64,000 nucleotides of DNA from assembly GCA_018257865.1 (NCBI GenBank), contig JAEUBA010000002.1, positions 248,001-312,000 on the forward strand. Direction: 5' to 3'. Both the position numbers and the translations under genes were made by a program. Below, piece after piece: positions 22,983 to 33,881 of this stretch. The notes beneath the pieces were generated by a model. It searched no databases. It was not told the DNA's origin and saw only the letters and a program-made list of their open reading frames with translations. This stretch comes from Stereocaulon alpinum. Its lineage: Eukaryota; Ascomycota; Lecanoromycetes; Lecanorales; Stereocaulaceae. How positions within the stretch are numbered: position 1 is the stretch's first letter; each line of letters opens with the position of its first letter.

Positions 22983-24190
22983 ATGTACGCAGCGTCAATT
23001 GCCAAGAAGGTTTTCTGGGGGCTAATCGTTACTGGCGGAGTATGGGTTGGATGCGTCCTTCTTTGCACCAGAACCTGGGTTCAGAGGCAAGTATTCTACG
23101 CCTATAAGGTACCGATCTGGTGGGGTCAACAGCTTGACAAGCCGGAGAGCTTTGGCTTCTTGAAAAATCAGATCACACCCTTCTATATCCCGACTAAGGA
23201 CGGGCATCGTCTGTACTCGTGGCTTGTTACGCCCCTGAAAGTATACGCAAAGCACGAGTCGACCTTACTAAAGGACTCTACACGGCTGTTTGGAGACATC
23301 AGAGAAAGAGCGGCATTCAATTTGCTGTCAGGCGATCCAAGCAGCCGGCTGATCATCTACTTCCATGGTAATGCAGGGACTGTGGGTCAGACACGCCGTA
23401 CGGATGCTTACCGTATGATTTCATCTGGTGCTTCGGATTCGATATACGTGCTGGCGTTCGATTATCGTGGCTTCGGAAATTCAACAGGAAGTCCTACGGA
23501 AGAAGCACTAATTAAGGATACCATCGAAGTCATCCAATGGGCGATTGAGGTAGCCAATGTCCCAGCTAGTCGCATTGTTCTTGTTGCTCAAAGTCTTGGC
23601 ACAGCACTGGCTTGTGCAGCAGCAAGCCATTTCGTCGACAAGGAGCCAAAAGTGGAGCTTGCTGGCATCGTACTTTGCGCTACTTTCACTGACGCTGCCA
23701 CCGTCTTCCTGAATTACTCTATTGGTGGCTATGTGCCTATACTTGCACCTCTACGTGTGTCTAAAACATTTAGCACCTGGTTCGCGCGACGAATGACGGA
23801 CACCTGGAAGTCGGCAGACCGAATTGTCAATATTGTCCGTAAGAGTAGCAGACTCCGTCTAACGTTCGTCCACGCTACCAGTGACTCCGTTGTTCCGTGG
23901 TCACAGGCAGATCGACTTTTTCATCTTGCAGTAAATGCCTTGGAGGATGAGATCCTCAGTACGCAAGTGATCGCCGAGAGAAAGCGAACTATAGATCTGG
24001 GCGAAGGAGGCTGGACTCACTCTTGGGGGGATGATCAAAAGCTCGTTCAAGAAGTCATTGTCAAGCATGGCGGTGAGTTCGAACGCTAACCTTGTTATCA
24101 AGCTTGACTGACATGAACTCAGGACACAATGGGATCATGAAATGGGCGCCAGTAGCACTTGCTGCTTTGAAGAGCTTTGATATCAAATGA
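22983..24190 (+). CDS. Membrane-anchored alpha/beta-hydrolase (ABHD12/13-like)
   Basis: Exons 22983-24072 and 24123-24190, joined by a 50-bp GT-AG intron, give 385 residues. An N-terminal transmembrane helix (about residues 8-30) is followed by a lumenal or cytosolic hydrolase domain. It has FHGNAG (oxyanion hole, about residue 123), the FDYRGFGNSTG segment, the nucleophile elbow AQSLG, the acid region HATSDSVVPW and a C-terminal GHNG with the catalytic His. The His is supplied by the last exon, so the spliced model restores the triad that the unspliced frame lacks. Relatives are lysophospholipid or monoacylglycerol hydrolases of endomembranes. The upstream GTG at 22980 is not the start. Confidence 0.92.
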
Positions 24191-24236
24191 GCTGTTATGT
24201 CTCACAGCGACTAAAGATGAGACATGTTATGCTATT

Positions 24237-25499
24237 CTAAACATGCGGCAAGAAGTTTGTCCAATCCACAGTCTCGAAAGTACCCATAGGCATTCTACGA
24301 AGACACAAGAAGACTTGAACGATAAGACACAAACGCGATGCGACATAGGCGAAGACCGTAACAGCACCGAGCAGGATCTGGATTGTTGACACCTTCGCTC
24401 TCTCGGCGCTGACCTTCTCCATATCCTCTCTCCTTTTAGGCCAAAGATAGGATACTAGCAGATACGATTTCCGGTTACTTGTGATCCAAAAGACGAACAT
24501 CGACCCCGTCATGGTGAGTGAAGCCACTCGCCAAAGTACCAGCTCTGTGTGGCTGGGGAAAGCAAAGTTCCACGCCGACAGATGAACACCTGCATATCCA
24601 GCCCAGACGGCGAACACAAAGAGCTGGTCAAGCTTCGAATACTTGAGCGCGAAAACATCGTTTCGAATTCGGGTTGAAGGGCCCACGAATGACTTTCGCC
24701 GTGGCCAGTGTGGTGCTTTGAGAATGATCTCTGAGGTGAAGCTGGGGCTGTTGACAGTATCAATGAAGTCCAAGGGCGTCTGGCGCCAGGCATATTTGAG
24801 GGGGCTGATGCGCTCAAGGAGCTCGACAGTGCTCTCAGAGACTGCGATATAGGTTGGCACCTCGATGTCTGCCGGCTTGCAGAACCATAAAGCGACTGTG
24901 GCGACAGAAGGTATCGCGAAGCCTACTGTCGCAATCTCTAGGGTCGTGATGGGCAAATGCTGGAAGGCTCTTCCGATGCATTGCAAGACCAGCCAGAATA
25001 TCTGTCCACACGCGAAAATCTTTGCAAATTTATCGGCTTTGCTCTTGTCCCAGATTTCCTCCTTAGTAATTGGGGGAAGCTGCATGTATCCATCGGCCAC
25101 CAAGTAGCTGAGTTGCGCCGCATTGATTGGAAAAGGCTTGCTATGCTTGGGCTTCAGCCAGACTCCTCCCATGTTGAGGAAGAAAGCGTGTTGCATCGTC
25201 CAATTGTAGCCCATTGCCGTCATAGCCTTCACAGATTCCCTAGCGGCGACTCGTTGGGCGAATGCAGAGGCCGTGACGACTTCAGGAACAATCACAGCAG
25301 CGGTCATCCATTTCGCCTTGCGCACTTTGTTTTGCCATGGCTTGTCCTCTGGGGAAGGAAGGTTAAGATTGAGGACTGTCCAGCATGCGACGAAAATGGT
25401 AAAGAAGCAGGTCCAGAGGATATTAAGGGTGCCTCGTCCGGATGGTCCCCCAACCCACCCATTCGCGAACTCAGCAGTAGCTGTGCCATTACCGTCCAT
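24237..25499 (-). CDS. Multi-pass membrane protein, fungal-specific family
   Basis: Single exon of 420 residues. It starts with a glycosylation-prone short N-terminus, then RGTLNILWTCFFTIFVACWTVLNLNLP, a signature of a large fungal family of unknown function. Hydrophobic segments are visible near residues 28-45, 65-80, 160-180, 185-205, 290-315, 325-345 and 375-400. Charged loops between them, such as KPKHSKPFPINAAQL and WPRRKSF, are family-typical. No enzymatic motif is apparent. It ends 47 bp from the hydrolase stop at 24190, so the two are tightly convergent. Confidence 0.85.
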   Translation of the reverse strand: MDGNGTATAEFANGWVGGPSGRGTLNILWTCFFTIFVACWTVLNLNLPSPEDKPWQNKVRKAKWMTAAVIVPEVVTASAFAQRVAARESVKAMTAMGYNWTMQHAFFLNMGGVWLKPKHSKPFPINAAQLSYLVADGYMQLPPITKEEIWDKSKADKFAKIFACGQIFWLVLQCIGRAFQHLPITTLEIATVGFAIPSVATVALWFCKPADIEVPTYIAVSESTVELLERISPLKYAWRQTPLDFIDTVNSPSFTSEIILKAPHWPRRKSFVGPSTRIRNDVFALKYSKLDQLFVFAVWAGYAGVHLSAWNFAFPSHTELVLWRVASLTMTGSMFVFWITSNRKSYLLVSYLWPKRREDMEKVSAERAKVSTIQILLGAVTVFAYVASRLCLIVQVFLCLRRMPMGTFETVDWTNFLPHV

Positions 25500-28122
25500 T
25501 AAAGTGGATTATTTTCCTTTTATTATATATACTAGTATATGCAAGGGACAGCGTGCACCGATCTGAGCGTGGGAACTGGGCCATTTTGACTCATCAGAGT
25601 TTCGTCAAGCAAGATGGCAATATCACATATATGGATCCACGGCATATGCAAGGCTTACTATTTACATATCTCATACAGCGTCTGCAACAGTCTAGCACAG
25701 CATCGGTAGGTAGAGAGCGAAAGTTAAAAATTCTGCCCCCACAAAGAGTGATCTAAGCGCCCTGTTACACATGGGTGTCGGAAACATGTCGGCCGATGTC
25801 GAAAGCCTTATTTCAGATAGCCGCCAACAACATTCAGCAATTTTCCGTCTCAATATGATCAACAGATACTTATTGATAGACGCTAGATCCTTCTCCAAAG
25901 TGGAAAACCTTGAGTGATTTCAGTACATCTAGCTCGCGTTCTATCTACTCAAGTAACACTTGTCCCTGTTCGGCTGTACGCTGTAGCATACGCAGTAAAG
26001 ACTCCTAAAGCACCACAGTCAAGCCAGCATTGAGGAAAACGCGGGAGAGATCATTCGTTCATCTGGAGAGACATGAATGGGGGGATCATTTCGCTAAAGG
26101 AAGAGGGAGAAATGTGATTGGTAGGTGATTGATCATCAGTCGAGAGCATTTAATTGAATTCAAGACTGCGCTCAGCCACGGATTCTAAGATATACTGAAT
26201 GATAGCATTGCTTGCAGCGTTACTTACCACTGAACATGGAGAATGCACGCGACAAGCTCCGGTATCGATTTGGGCCCAGGGTAATGAACTGGACATGGTG
26301 AGCAATTTTCATATTGCCATCTGTATTGTGGATCAACGTGCTGAGCGACTGCTGGGGGTCTCTGCCTTTGATAGCTGGGAATGATTCAAGCAGCATTACT
26401 TCTTCCCTGGAGATGATCACCGAGGCGATGCGCCCGGTAATCTCCGCAATACTGGCAATGGACAGGTTCAATGGGGGTACATCGAACATAGTCGGGAGGC
26501 GATGTACTGTTTAGGCATAGCTATACCGCAGCGAACACATGTTTGCGGACGTAGTAGAAGCCATACAAAACCAGTGCTGTAATACGGGAATCCCGCAGTA
26601 TCGTTGTTTCATTCAGTCCTTTTTCAACAGATAATGCCAGGTAGTACTCCCAGCTACAAGCCGCATTAGCACCTTGCTTTTTCTGAGTCAGGCAATGTAC
26701 CTATAATTGTAAGCATTTGCATGTCACCGCTTGCATGCAATGTGCCTTGTGTGGACTCCGAACCCATATGTTGACATCGATACACAGGCAATTGCTACTT
26801 ATTCCCGTCTCCCGTGTTAATCTAGCTCGGTATCAATCATCCAGGAAATCGATGATGCTGGCCAACCTAATCCAGGGGTTTTACTCTTCGCCTGGAGCTT
26901 AGGCGAACTGTAGCGACTCTCCTGAACCCCTGGCGCAGGTAGACTGTTAAGAGGTTGCGACAGCCACTAGAACTGCAACTGGGAAATTTAGACCAGATAA
27001 ACAGCTTATCTTCAAAAATGGCGTGGTCGTGGACCACAGAAAACTTGCCGCGCTCCTACGACAGCGGCTTTTGTCGCTTGTATCCCCGGCGGACGTCATC
27101 GACCTTCTCCAATCGTAGCCAATATTGCAGTAAACCGTTAGAATGGCATTCTCCACAACAACCTAATCAACGGCACGGCTTTAGTTCCTCCGACTCCAAG
27201 TCCTGAGTGCTGCAGTCATGGCGATCGCATGGTATGATTGATAAGGCTCCTTCTTAAAGTCACCGACCTACGTCATGGAGATTGCTCGATCTTGTTGGAT
27301 CGACTGGATCAGCCTTTCGCCATGTTGAAGCTTAGTAGATTATGATGATGAAGCAAGGCGGCACCCAGAGTATTGGCTGAAAGTAGGGTGTCAACGCCTC
27401 GCGGTCGCGTTACAATTCACTATCTGGTTGAGTGCAGCAGGATTCGATATGACGTTGAGTATTCAGGTGGATCTGAACGAAGGATTTCTCCTACTGATGG
27501 TAACGTTCCTTCCTTACTCGACCTTAGCGTTGGAGTTGACCTTCCATTTCCTGATGGTCTGTCTATGAATTTTGCTGGCTGTCAGGAGCTCAGGCATGAT
27601 GGTGGGTGTGGAAATTTAATCATGCCGTGTTTTCGATACATGCACATGTGTTTTACTAGTTAGAAGATCGGTGCTTCATAAGGCGTTTAATCAATTCTAA
27701 GCTCCATGTAATCTCCTTTCATTTGCGGCGCCTTCTCGCTTACGCCGAATCAATTCGGCCGAACTAACTTTGAAGTTACCCCGAAGCCGGCCCCTAACAC
27801 GTTGGCGTGTTCCACGTTTTCTATTTTTAGGAGAGCGTCGTAAGCAGCAGGAGAAATACTATGAAACGGAGATGCAGGAACGCGTGTGACGAATCACTTG
27901 CCTAAGGATCTGCTTTTCAATTCACGTCTTCTGATTGGTCAATACTCTTCGTTCACCGCCGGTGTATTCTAGCTGCGCCATTCGCATTGCGTTTGAAAAG
28001 GTTGTCCTAAAAGAACTGAGAAAATCCTACTCTCCTATATCCCAAAGTTGATCCCATCCTGGGCTTTCCACGACATGCTACAATAGACGATCGTTGCATT
28101 TTTCTATACCACCTTAGACGAC
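25500..28122. other. Long gene-poor region
   Basis: 2.6 kb. The only frame worth noting is on the minus strand at 26220-26489 (89 residues, ATG start, ends at a good GTAAGT donor; see the separate entry). An inverted repeat GCCGAAtcaaTTCGGC lies at 27744-27759. Otherwise I see no coding signal, tRNA or clear mobile element. Confidence 0.4.
26185..26489 (-). CDS. Possible small hypothetical gene (weak)
   Basis: ATG at 26489 opens 89 residues (start MFDVPPLNLSIASIAEITG) that end exactly at GTAAGT. A 43-bp intron to TATCTTAG would add a short last exon ending in TAA near 26185 and keep phase. I recognise no family, and the intron is shorter than usual here. It may be a gene fragment or chance. 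Confidence 0.22.
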
Positions 28123-29742
28123 ATGTATTCTTGTATTAGCAAGGCGCTGGTGGTTCTGGTTCTGCATTTCCTATGTGGGTCTCACCTTCGCAACATTCGA
28201 GTGCTTAATTCAGACATAGGCAAGGAGCAACCTAATTGACCTGTATCTTAGCTTTCCTACCCTCTGCATCTGCTATCGGTGCGCAATTCTACGACGGTGG
28301 CTCAAACCTCGGCTTTGCTTTATTTACCACTCAAAATGCATCTTCAACAGATCTTCAGATGCAAATCAAGGCGCCCAAGAGCGCTGGATGGGGTGCAGTT
28401 GGCATCGGAGACGCGATGAATGGAGCCTTGATGTTCATCATATATCCCTCAGCCGATCAAAACAGTAGGTTGTTCGCTTTCCTGATAGCTCTTTGGGTCG
28501 CATTGACCGTCATTCAAGGTGTCACTGTCAGCGCAAGAACTTCTTCGTAAGTTGAATTCGTGATCTATAATCATTTTACCAAAGCCTAAGACTCCTCTAG
28601 TGGCCACGATACGCCAACGCCATTAGACAAAATCGATCTCACGGTGCAATCTACAAGCATCAAAGACTCGATAATGATCGCCAACATCGTATGTCGAAAT
28701 TGCACTGGAGATCAAAGCCACCAGTCCGCGGACGTAGCGGATTCGATACAGCCCTGGATCTGGGCTACCGGGCCAGGCGATACCGGGGACAATGCTATCC
28801 ACACTGATGCTAAAGATGTGGACCTGAACCAGCATAACAACTACGGTCCGTACCCCTGACAACTTGGATGAGCATCGTGACTAACATTATCACCCAGGCG
28901 TCTTCTTCGTAGATATGACAGCTACTCACTCCAACTCAAGCGCCTTAGCCACAATCTCCGGCAACTCTGACATCAGTGTAAAGCCCCTCCCAAGTTCGGT
29001 TCCCACACTCATCATTATCCACGCCATCTGCCTGACCGGCGCATTCCTGCTCCTCTTTCCCCTCGGAGTAGTCGCGTTGCGTTGGTTCAAATGGGTCAGA
29101 GTCCACTGGATGCTCCAGGCCGTAGCCACCCTAATCAGTCTCCTCGGGCTTGTCATCGCCATCGCCTTCAGCGCGATGGATCCGGAATTCAACACTTTCG
29201 GAGAGGGACATCAGATCATTGGCATCGTTGTCGTCGTATACTTGCTTGCTCAGACAGTGCTTGGGCATTTACACCATCAGAATTACAAGAAGATTGGACG
29301 GAGAACATGGATCTCGCATACTCATCTCTGGATGGGAAGACTAGTGATTCTGCTAGGCATGCTAAATGCCGTACTGTAAGCCATCCCAACATTCTTCCAT
29401 GAAACTTACCAAAGCTGACCCATCAACAGCGGATTCTCTCTAGCAGGACTAACGCCCGAAACAATCGGCATTGCCATCATCGCCGTCGTGGTAGCAGCTA
29501 TCACAATGGTGCTCGTCTGGTTCGGAGGCAAGAGAGGTAAAGACTCGGGTGCGCCATTAGGTTCTTCGGAGCCGTCGAGTATTGCTTTGAGTGGGTACAA
29601 CACGCCAAGAGGCGACGACCACAATCCTAGAGGAGGGTATGGAGAGGGACCCCCTTCGCGTGGCGAATTGAGCTATAACCGAGGCTATGACACCCGTGGC
29701 TACGGGGAACAGCCGCCTGCAGGTGGCCGCGGCTTTGTCTAA
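28123..29742 (+). CDS. Secreted-type DOMON (CDH cytochrome-like) plus cytochrome b561 membrane protein
   Basis: Six exons, 28123-28174, 28252-28464, 28519-28546, 28601-28845, 28898-29375 and 29430-29742, all with GT-AG borders and kept phase, give 442 residues. A signal peptide comes first. A DOMON/cellobiose-dehydrogenase-cytochrome-like domain with WGAVGIGDAM follows, then a ferric-reductase-type cytochrome b561 core of five to six helices with paired His (HAICLTG, HWMLQ, GEGHQIIG, HLHHQNY, HTHLWMG) that would bind two hemes. The cytoplasmic tail is Gly/Arg/Tyr-rich and disordered. The fold suggests transmembrane electron transfer, for example to extracellular iron or redox partners. The 28-bp third exon makes automatic prediction error-prone. 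Confidence 0.88.
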
Positions 29743-29963
29743 GGGATTCGATGTGTGGCGATCCTTTTTTTCTCTTTGAGATGTCATCATCTGACACAGG
29801 ATACACCAGAAGCGAATATACATTGGATAGACTCTATTGTCGGCGTTGGGCATACCATAGGCTCTTCCACCGGAATCTCAACATCAGCAGCCTACAACTA
29901 GAAAAATATGATGCCTAAATACACCAGCCTTATCTCAAACTGCAAAGACGCAAAGACGACAAA

Positions 29964-30092
29964 TCAAGCACGCGGGCCGATTCCGATCATATTAGAGGCT
30001 CTGGGCGTGCTGGGCATGTTGGATACCATACGTACGTAAATCTTGGCAGCAGCGACAGCGTTATTTGCCTCTAAAGCATCAACGATGCGTTT
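29964..30092 (-). CDS. Candidate terminal exon of an unidentified small gene
   Basis: Directly after an acceptor CTATCTACAG (minus strand) a 43-codon frame runs to TGA at 29964. It reads like real protein: helical Ala-rich EANNAVAAAKIYVRM followed by SNMPSTPRASNMIGIGPRA. Upstream, a 16-bp exon (up to GAT, then GTACAA) would keep phase, but I could not place the start codon with confidence; it should lie before about 30300. I recognise no family. The gene would be convergent with the b561 gene. Confidence 0.35.
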   Translation of the reverse strand, partial: KRIVDALEANNAVAAAKIYVRMVSNMPSTPRASNMIGIGPRA

Positions 30093-30535
30093 CTGTAGAT
30101 AGTGTCAATGAATCGAGTTATAGACTGAGCTCTTTTGTACATCCGTGGAAGATGGACTGTAGAGATGTGAAAGACGTAGTAATGTAAAAGACCTCCTTAC
30201 TGGCTCTACTCTAGAATGGCTTGGAATAATGCCTAGGTAGACAAGCATTTAGTGTGGGGTGGCGCGTCTCGGCGGTGTACAGTAAAGCGAAGGTTAAGGT
30301 ATCTCGAATCATTCATCAATCACGTACCATATCTCATGAGATCCAGTCCCTGATCAGTATTTCAAGGTATTCTCCAATACCACTCCTAGGCTACGGAAGC
30401 ATAGCAACCCCAATCCCCCACCCAAACCCCTTCATGACAGCCATGGATACATAAGCGCGTAAATCATGAGCCCCATAGATACAATGCCATGCCCCTCATC
30501 CGGTATACCATTCCTGCAAAACGGCCATCCCTGAA
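30093..30535. other. Region between NudE 3' end and the candidate exon
   Basis: 443 bp. It would hold the NudE 3' UTR and upstream exons of the candidate small gene at 29964. A frame just after the NudE stop (minus strand, about 30540-30437) encodes a short hydrophobic segment, but has no start. Nothing else is visible. Confidence 0.3.
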
Positions 30536-32494
30536 TCAGTAAGTCTCCCCCACACCGCTCAACTTCCTTGTCCCCACCCTTTGCGGTGGTCCCATATCGC
30601 CACCTCCTGCGCCTTGCCCTGAGCTTATGCGCCTGCCAGCTGCGAAACCACTGGTTCTTTTCGTTGCACTGGTCAGGCTGGGTATAGCGGAGCCACTATC
30701 GGCCTTCCCGAGTGTAGTCCGTCGTGAGGGTGTGGGGGTCAAGACTTCGTTGCTTTCGTCTTCTTCTTTTTGCTCGGATTGGGACCCATAGTTGCTCAAT
30801 CGGCTTACGCTTGCTGAATGTCCGTGAGTGCTGGCATACGAGCCTCCGATCGAGGAACGAGGTCTGCGAGATTCGGACACAGAACTGCTTGAGTAATGGC
30901 CAAGTGGAGTCCGTGCACCAGAGACGGACTGGCGGCTATCTGGGCGCGTGGTGCTCGACGAGGCAGCACTGGGTAGGTGACTGATAGACTGACGAGAGGA
31001 GAGACTAGCGCGAGAGCTGGGTCTGCTATTGTGAGGATCACGACTTGGAGGCCGGCTGTTCTGTGATTCGCGGCTAGGACTTGGCTGTGGTATGCCAAAC
31101 GATAGTCGACTTGACGGTCGCTCTTGACCTGGGGTGAAAGCGGATGAAAGTCGGCTGGATGGGCGCTCTGTGGTGGATTGCTGTACCGAGGAGGCATTGC
31201 TGCCGCCGGTCCTTTTCTTGTTGCTGCGCATAGTGACTGTGGCAGGAATATACGACTGGCTTAGAGCCGAACCACTCCGGGGCGAAGAGTGAGGTGGGGT
31301 GGAAGTAGGTGCAGGCAACTTCGAACGCGCCGATTTTAGGCGTTGTTCGAGGTTCGTCATCTTAGTGCGAAGACCACGGATTTGGTAAAGAGAGCCGGAG
31401 TGAGGCAGACCTGCTCCTTGTTGCGGCTGCTCTGGTCGGCTGAGCGTTGTTCTGCGTGGAACGGTTGGAGTACGGTCGTCGTTCATGGCTATAGAAATGC
31501 CTCGAGTGTGTCTGGGTGGTCGTGAAGAGCTGATCTGATGGGCTGGACGGGGGGTCGCATTCTGGTCAGATATCGAGAGCCTGGACTTGGCTATCGGCAA
31601 GCCAGGTGTTTTAGGAATAGCAGGTACAGATCGTTCAGATGTTGGCGGAGAAGGAGGTGTCAGCGCCTCTGATACTTCAGATGATGCAGATTTGGTGGGA
31701 GGCGTGGCTATAGTAGGTGAAGAATTGGAGGTAGTCGGGGAGAGCTCGGATAGTGCTGATTGCGGCCGACCAACATCGGCCATGAGCGGTGGTGGTTTCC
31801 TTCGTCGCTGCCTGTCTGCGACCTCCTCTGCATGGCGAAGCTTATCTTGCCGGATCTCTGCTTCAATCTTAAGATCGCTGAGCTCATCTCTCAGTCGCTG
31901 GACCTCGATTCTGAGCGCTTCTCTTTCCTGCTCGCCGTTTTTAATCTCCTCCTCTGCCATAACACCGCGCTCGATGGATACGTTATATTTTGACTCTAGG
32001 TCTTCCAGTGACGAGGTTGTGTTCCTCGCCTGCCGTTCGAAATCGTCGTTTGATACCTCGATGTCGCGAAGTCGTAGCTGCAAGGTTCTGTTGGTGTCGC
32101 GCAGGGTAGTGATCTCTTTTTGCAGCATGTTCTGTGCATTATTCGCTTCGGCTTTCGATTGCTTGTATTTTGTCTAATCAATGTTCACGTCAGTGAAAAG
32201 CCCTCCGTCAGAGTCCCAGTTCGCATATATCCAGGACGCTTCTCTTAGGAACGCACTGACCTTCCACTCTTCTACCTCATAGCCCAACGTCTCGACCTTC
32301 TCTTTCAGCTGTCTCTCTCTTTGTTCCGCAGCCTCTACATCCTTTTCGAGCTCAGCCTCAAGCTCCTTACTGGAGGCCTGGAAATCTGCAAGCTCGGCCT
32401 CAAGCTGCTCATATTGTGATTTGTAGTATGCTAGTGAGCTTTCTGCGTTCGGTGTCCCAACGGGCGATGAAGCAGGTTCTTCAAGAGATGCCAT
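30536..32494 (-). CDS. nudE: Nuclear distribution protein NudE
   Basis: NudE/Ndel1-type adaptor that links LIS1/NudF to cytoplasmic dynein for nuclear migration. Exons 32494-32261 and 32173-30536 (87-bp intron, phase 0) give 623 residues. The N-terminus has LAYYKSQYEQLEAELADFQASSKELEAELEKDVEAAE-type sequence, the conserved coiled coil (about residues 20-200) that binds LIS1. The rest is a long Ser/Pro/Arg-rich disordered tail with many SRPSSR-like repeats, probably phosphorylated. The ATG at 32494 has a strong context (GCCATGG); an upstream in-frame TTG extension is not used. The length is close to A. nidulans NudE. Confidence 0.95.
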
Positions 32495-33881
32495 GGCGGT
32501 AGGCAGCCTGCCAAAAGCGGCGATATGACTCAAAGGCCGTATCGGAGAGGGCGTCGAAGACTGCTGCTTTTGCTGTTCAAGCAGCCTCCGACGCTCTGGA
32601 CTGGATGAAGCGAAAGCCGTCGCAAAAGGACCGCCGGTCCAGAGTCAGGTGGGTAGATCTGGGTGTCGTTATTTGTTGGGAGCGTCTCCGTCCTGGTCCT
32701 ATGGACTGCAGGGTTTCACCTCGTGTGAGATTGTATCCGTTCCTCCTCTTCGTAATAGCGCAACCCTATCCAAGGGCGCGGTGGGTCCTATAGTCAGTTG
32801 TCGTGGTCGTCGTTGTCGCGCCGAAGTTGTCAGGTTGTCACTATCAACAAGTCAATAGTTGCCAAGCCGCACTATCTCCCTAGCGTCGTTTTCACTAGCA
32901 GCATGAACCCTTCGATCTCTGGGACGCGTTGCGCCTCCGAAACTAAGAGAATTCTCCGATAGTTGCTTCTACATATATGCAAATCTGCTATTCTGCCATA
33001 TACCAACGATACTCCACAAAGAAGTGGTGCTTTGTGGTGATAAGAACAACTTGGGATCGCCAGCCAGATTGTTGGTGCTAGCCCGCCTAAAGAAGACACA
33101 GATGATTCCACGCTCTATCCGCCTAATGGTCCACTGATAGGGCTGCAACCCGCGGAGCCCTTAGAGAGAGCCCAAGAGCTGACTTGGCCTCCGGAGCGTA
33201 CCGGTTCAGCGCTTGGAGGGCAAGTTTTGGGGCACTCTCTAGGGGGTTCACGGGCCTCAGACTTAGGATTGGATGTTTAGGCGGTTTCGACGGTTAAGGG
33301 GTGCCAGCGGCATTTATACCAAGCGATAACACCACAACGATTGGTTTTTCGGTGGAGGACTCGCACGAAGATCTGCGGCAACCCATTATGAAGATACTCA
33401 AAATCGCAGGTTGATATACAATTGCAATGATTTTGGCTCTATCCAAGCGCCCACCACCGCGATAGCGCATCTGGTTATTGTTAGAATTTCACCCCTGAGG
33501 CCTGTTGCCAAGCCAATTTCCTTAGTGTACATAAATAGCCTGCACCCCCCTATCTAGAATCTACCAAGTTACTACCACCTGTTGTTTAACAGTTATTCGC
33601 CTATTAATTTCTGTATCTTCCATCTACTTCTTCAAATTACCTTGTAGAATGTGACATTTTCGCAGCATAGAATTTTTCAACTACGCGTGTACTGAGCTTC
33701 CGCCGAGATGAATCGGGGGACTGCAATACCACGCTCTCACTCAACATCAGCTCTCATAACATTGTGCGTTTGTGTTCAAACTGGACGGACCCGGAGAGCA
33801 CTTATTCCCTCAGTAACTATGTATACTTGTCCCTCTGAGTCGCTTCCTTCCGGGTACACTTTGCCTTCTCAGCCCGCCCCT
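32495..33881. other. Intergenic region, NudE promoter and decayed sequence
   Basis: 1.4 kb. The first few hundred bp are the NudE promoter and 5' UTR. The stretch around 33500-33575 (AGGCCTGTTGC, then ACATAAATAGCCTGCACCCCC, AGAATCTACC) resembles 20810-20910 and may be a remnant of a dispersed element. No gene is supported. Confidence 0.4.

Noticed and set aside
27373..27663. 96-residue plus-strand frame
   Set aside because: The start is a TTG, no splice structure or family signature could be found, and it sits in gene-poor DNA.
27744..27759. Inverted repeat GCCGAAtcaaTTCGGC as a regulator site
   Set aside because: No gene start lies within a useful distance (the nearest is about 360 bp away) and a 6-bp arm is easily met by chance.
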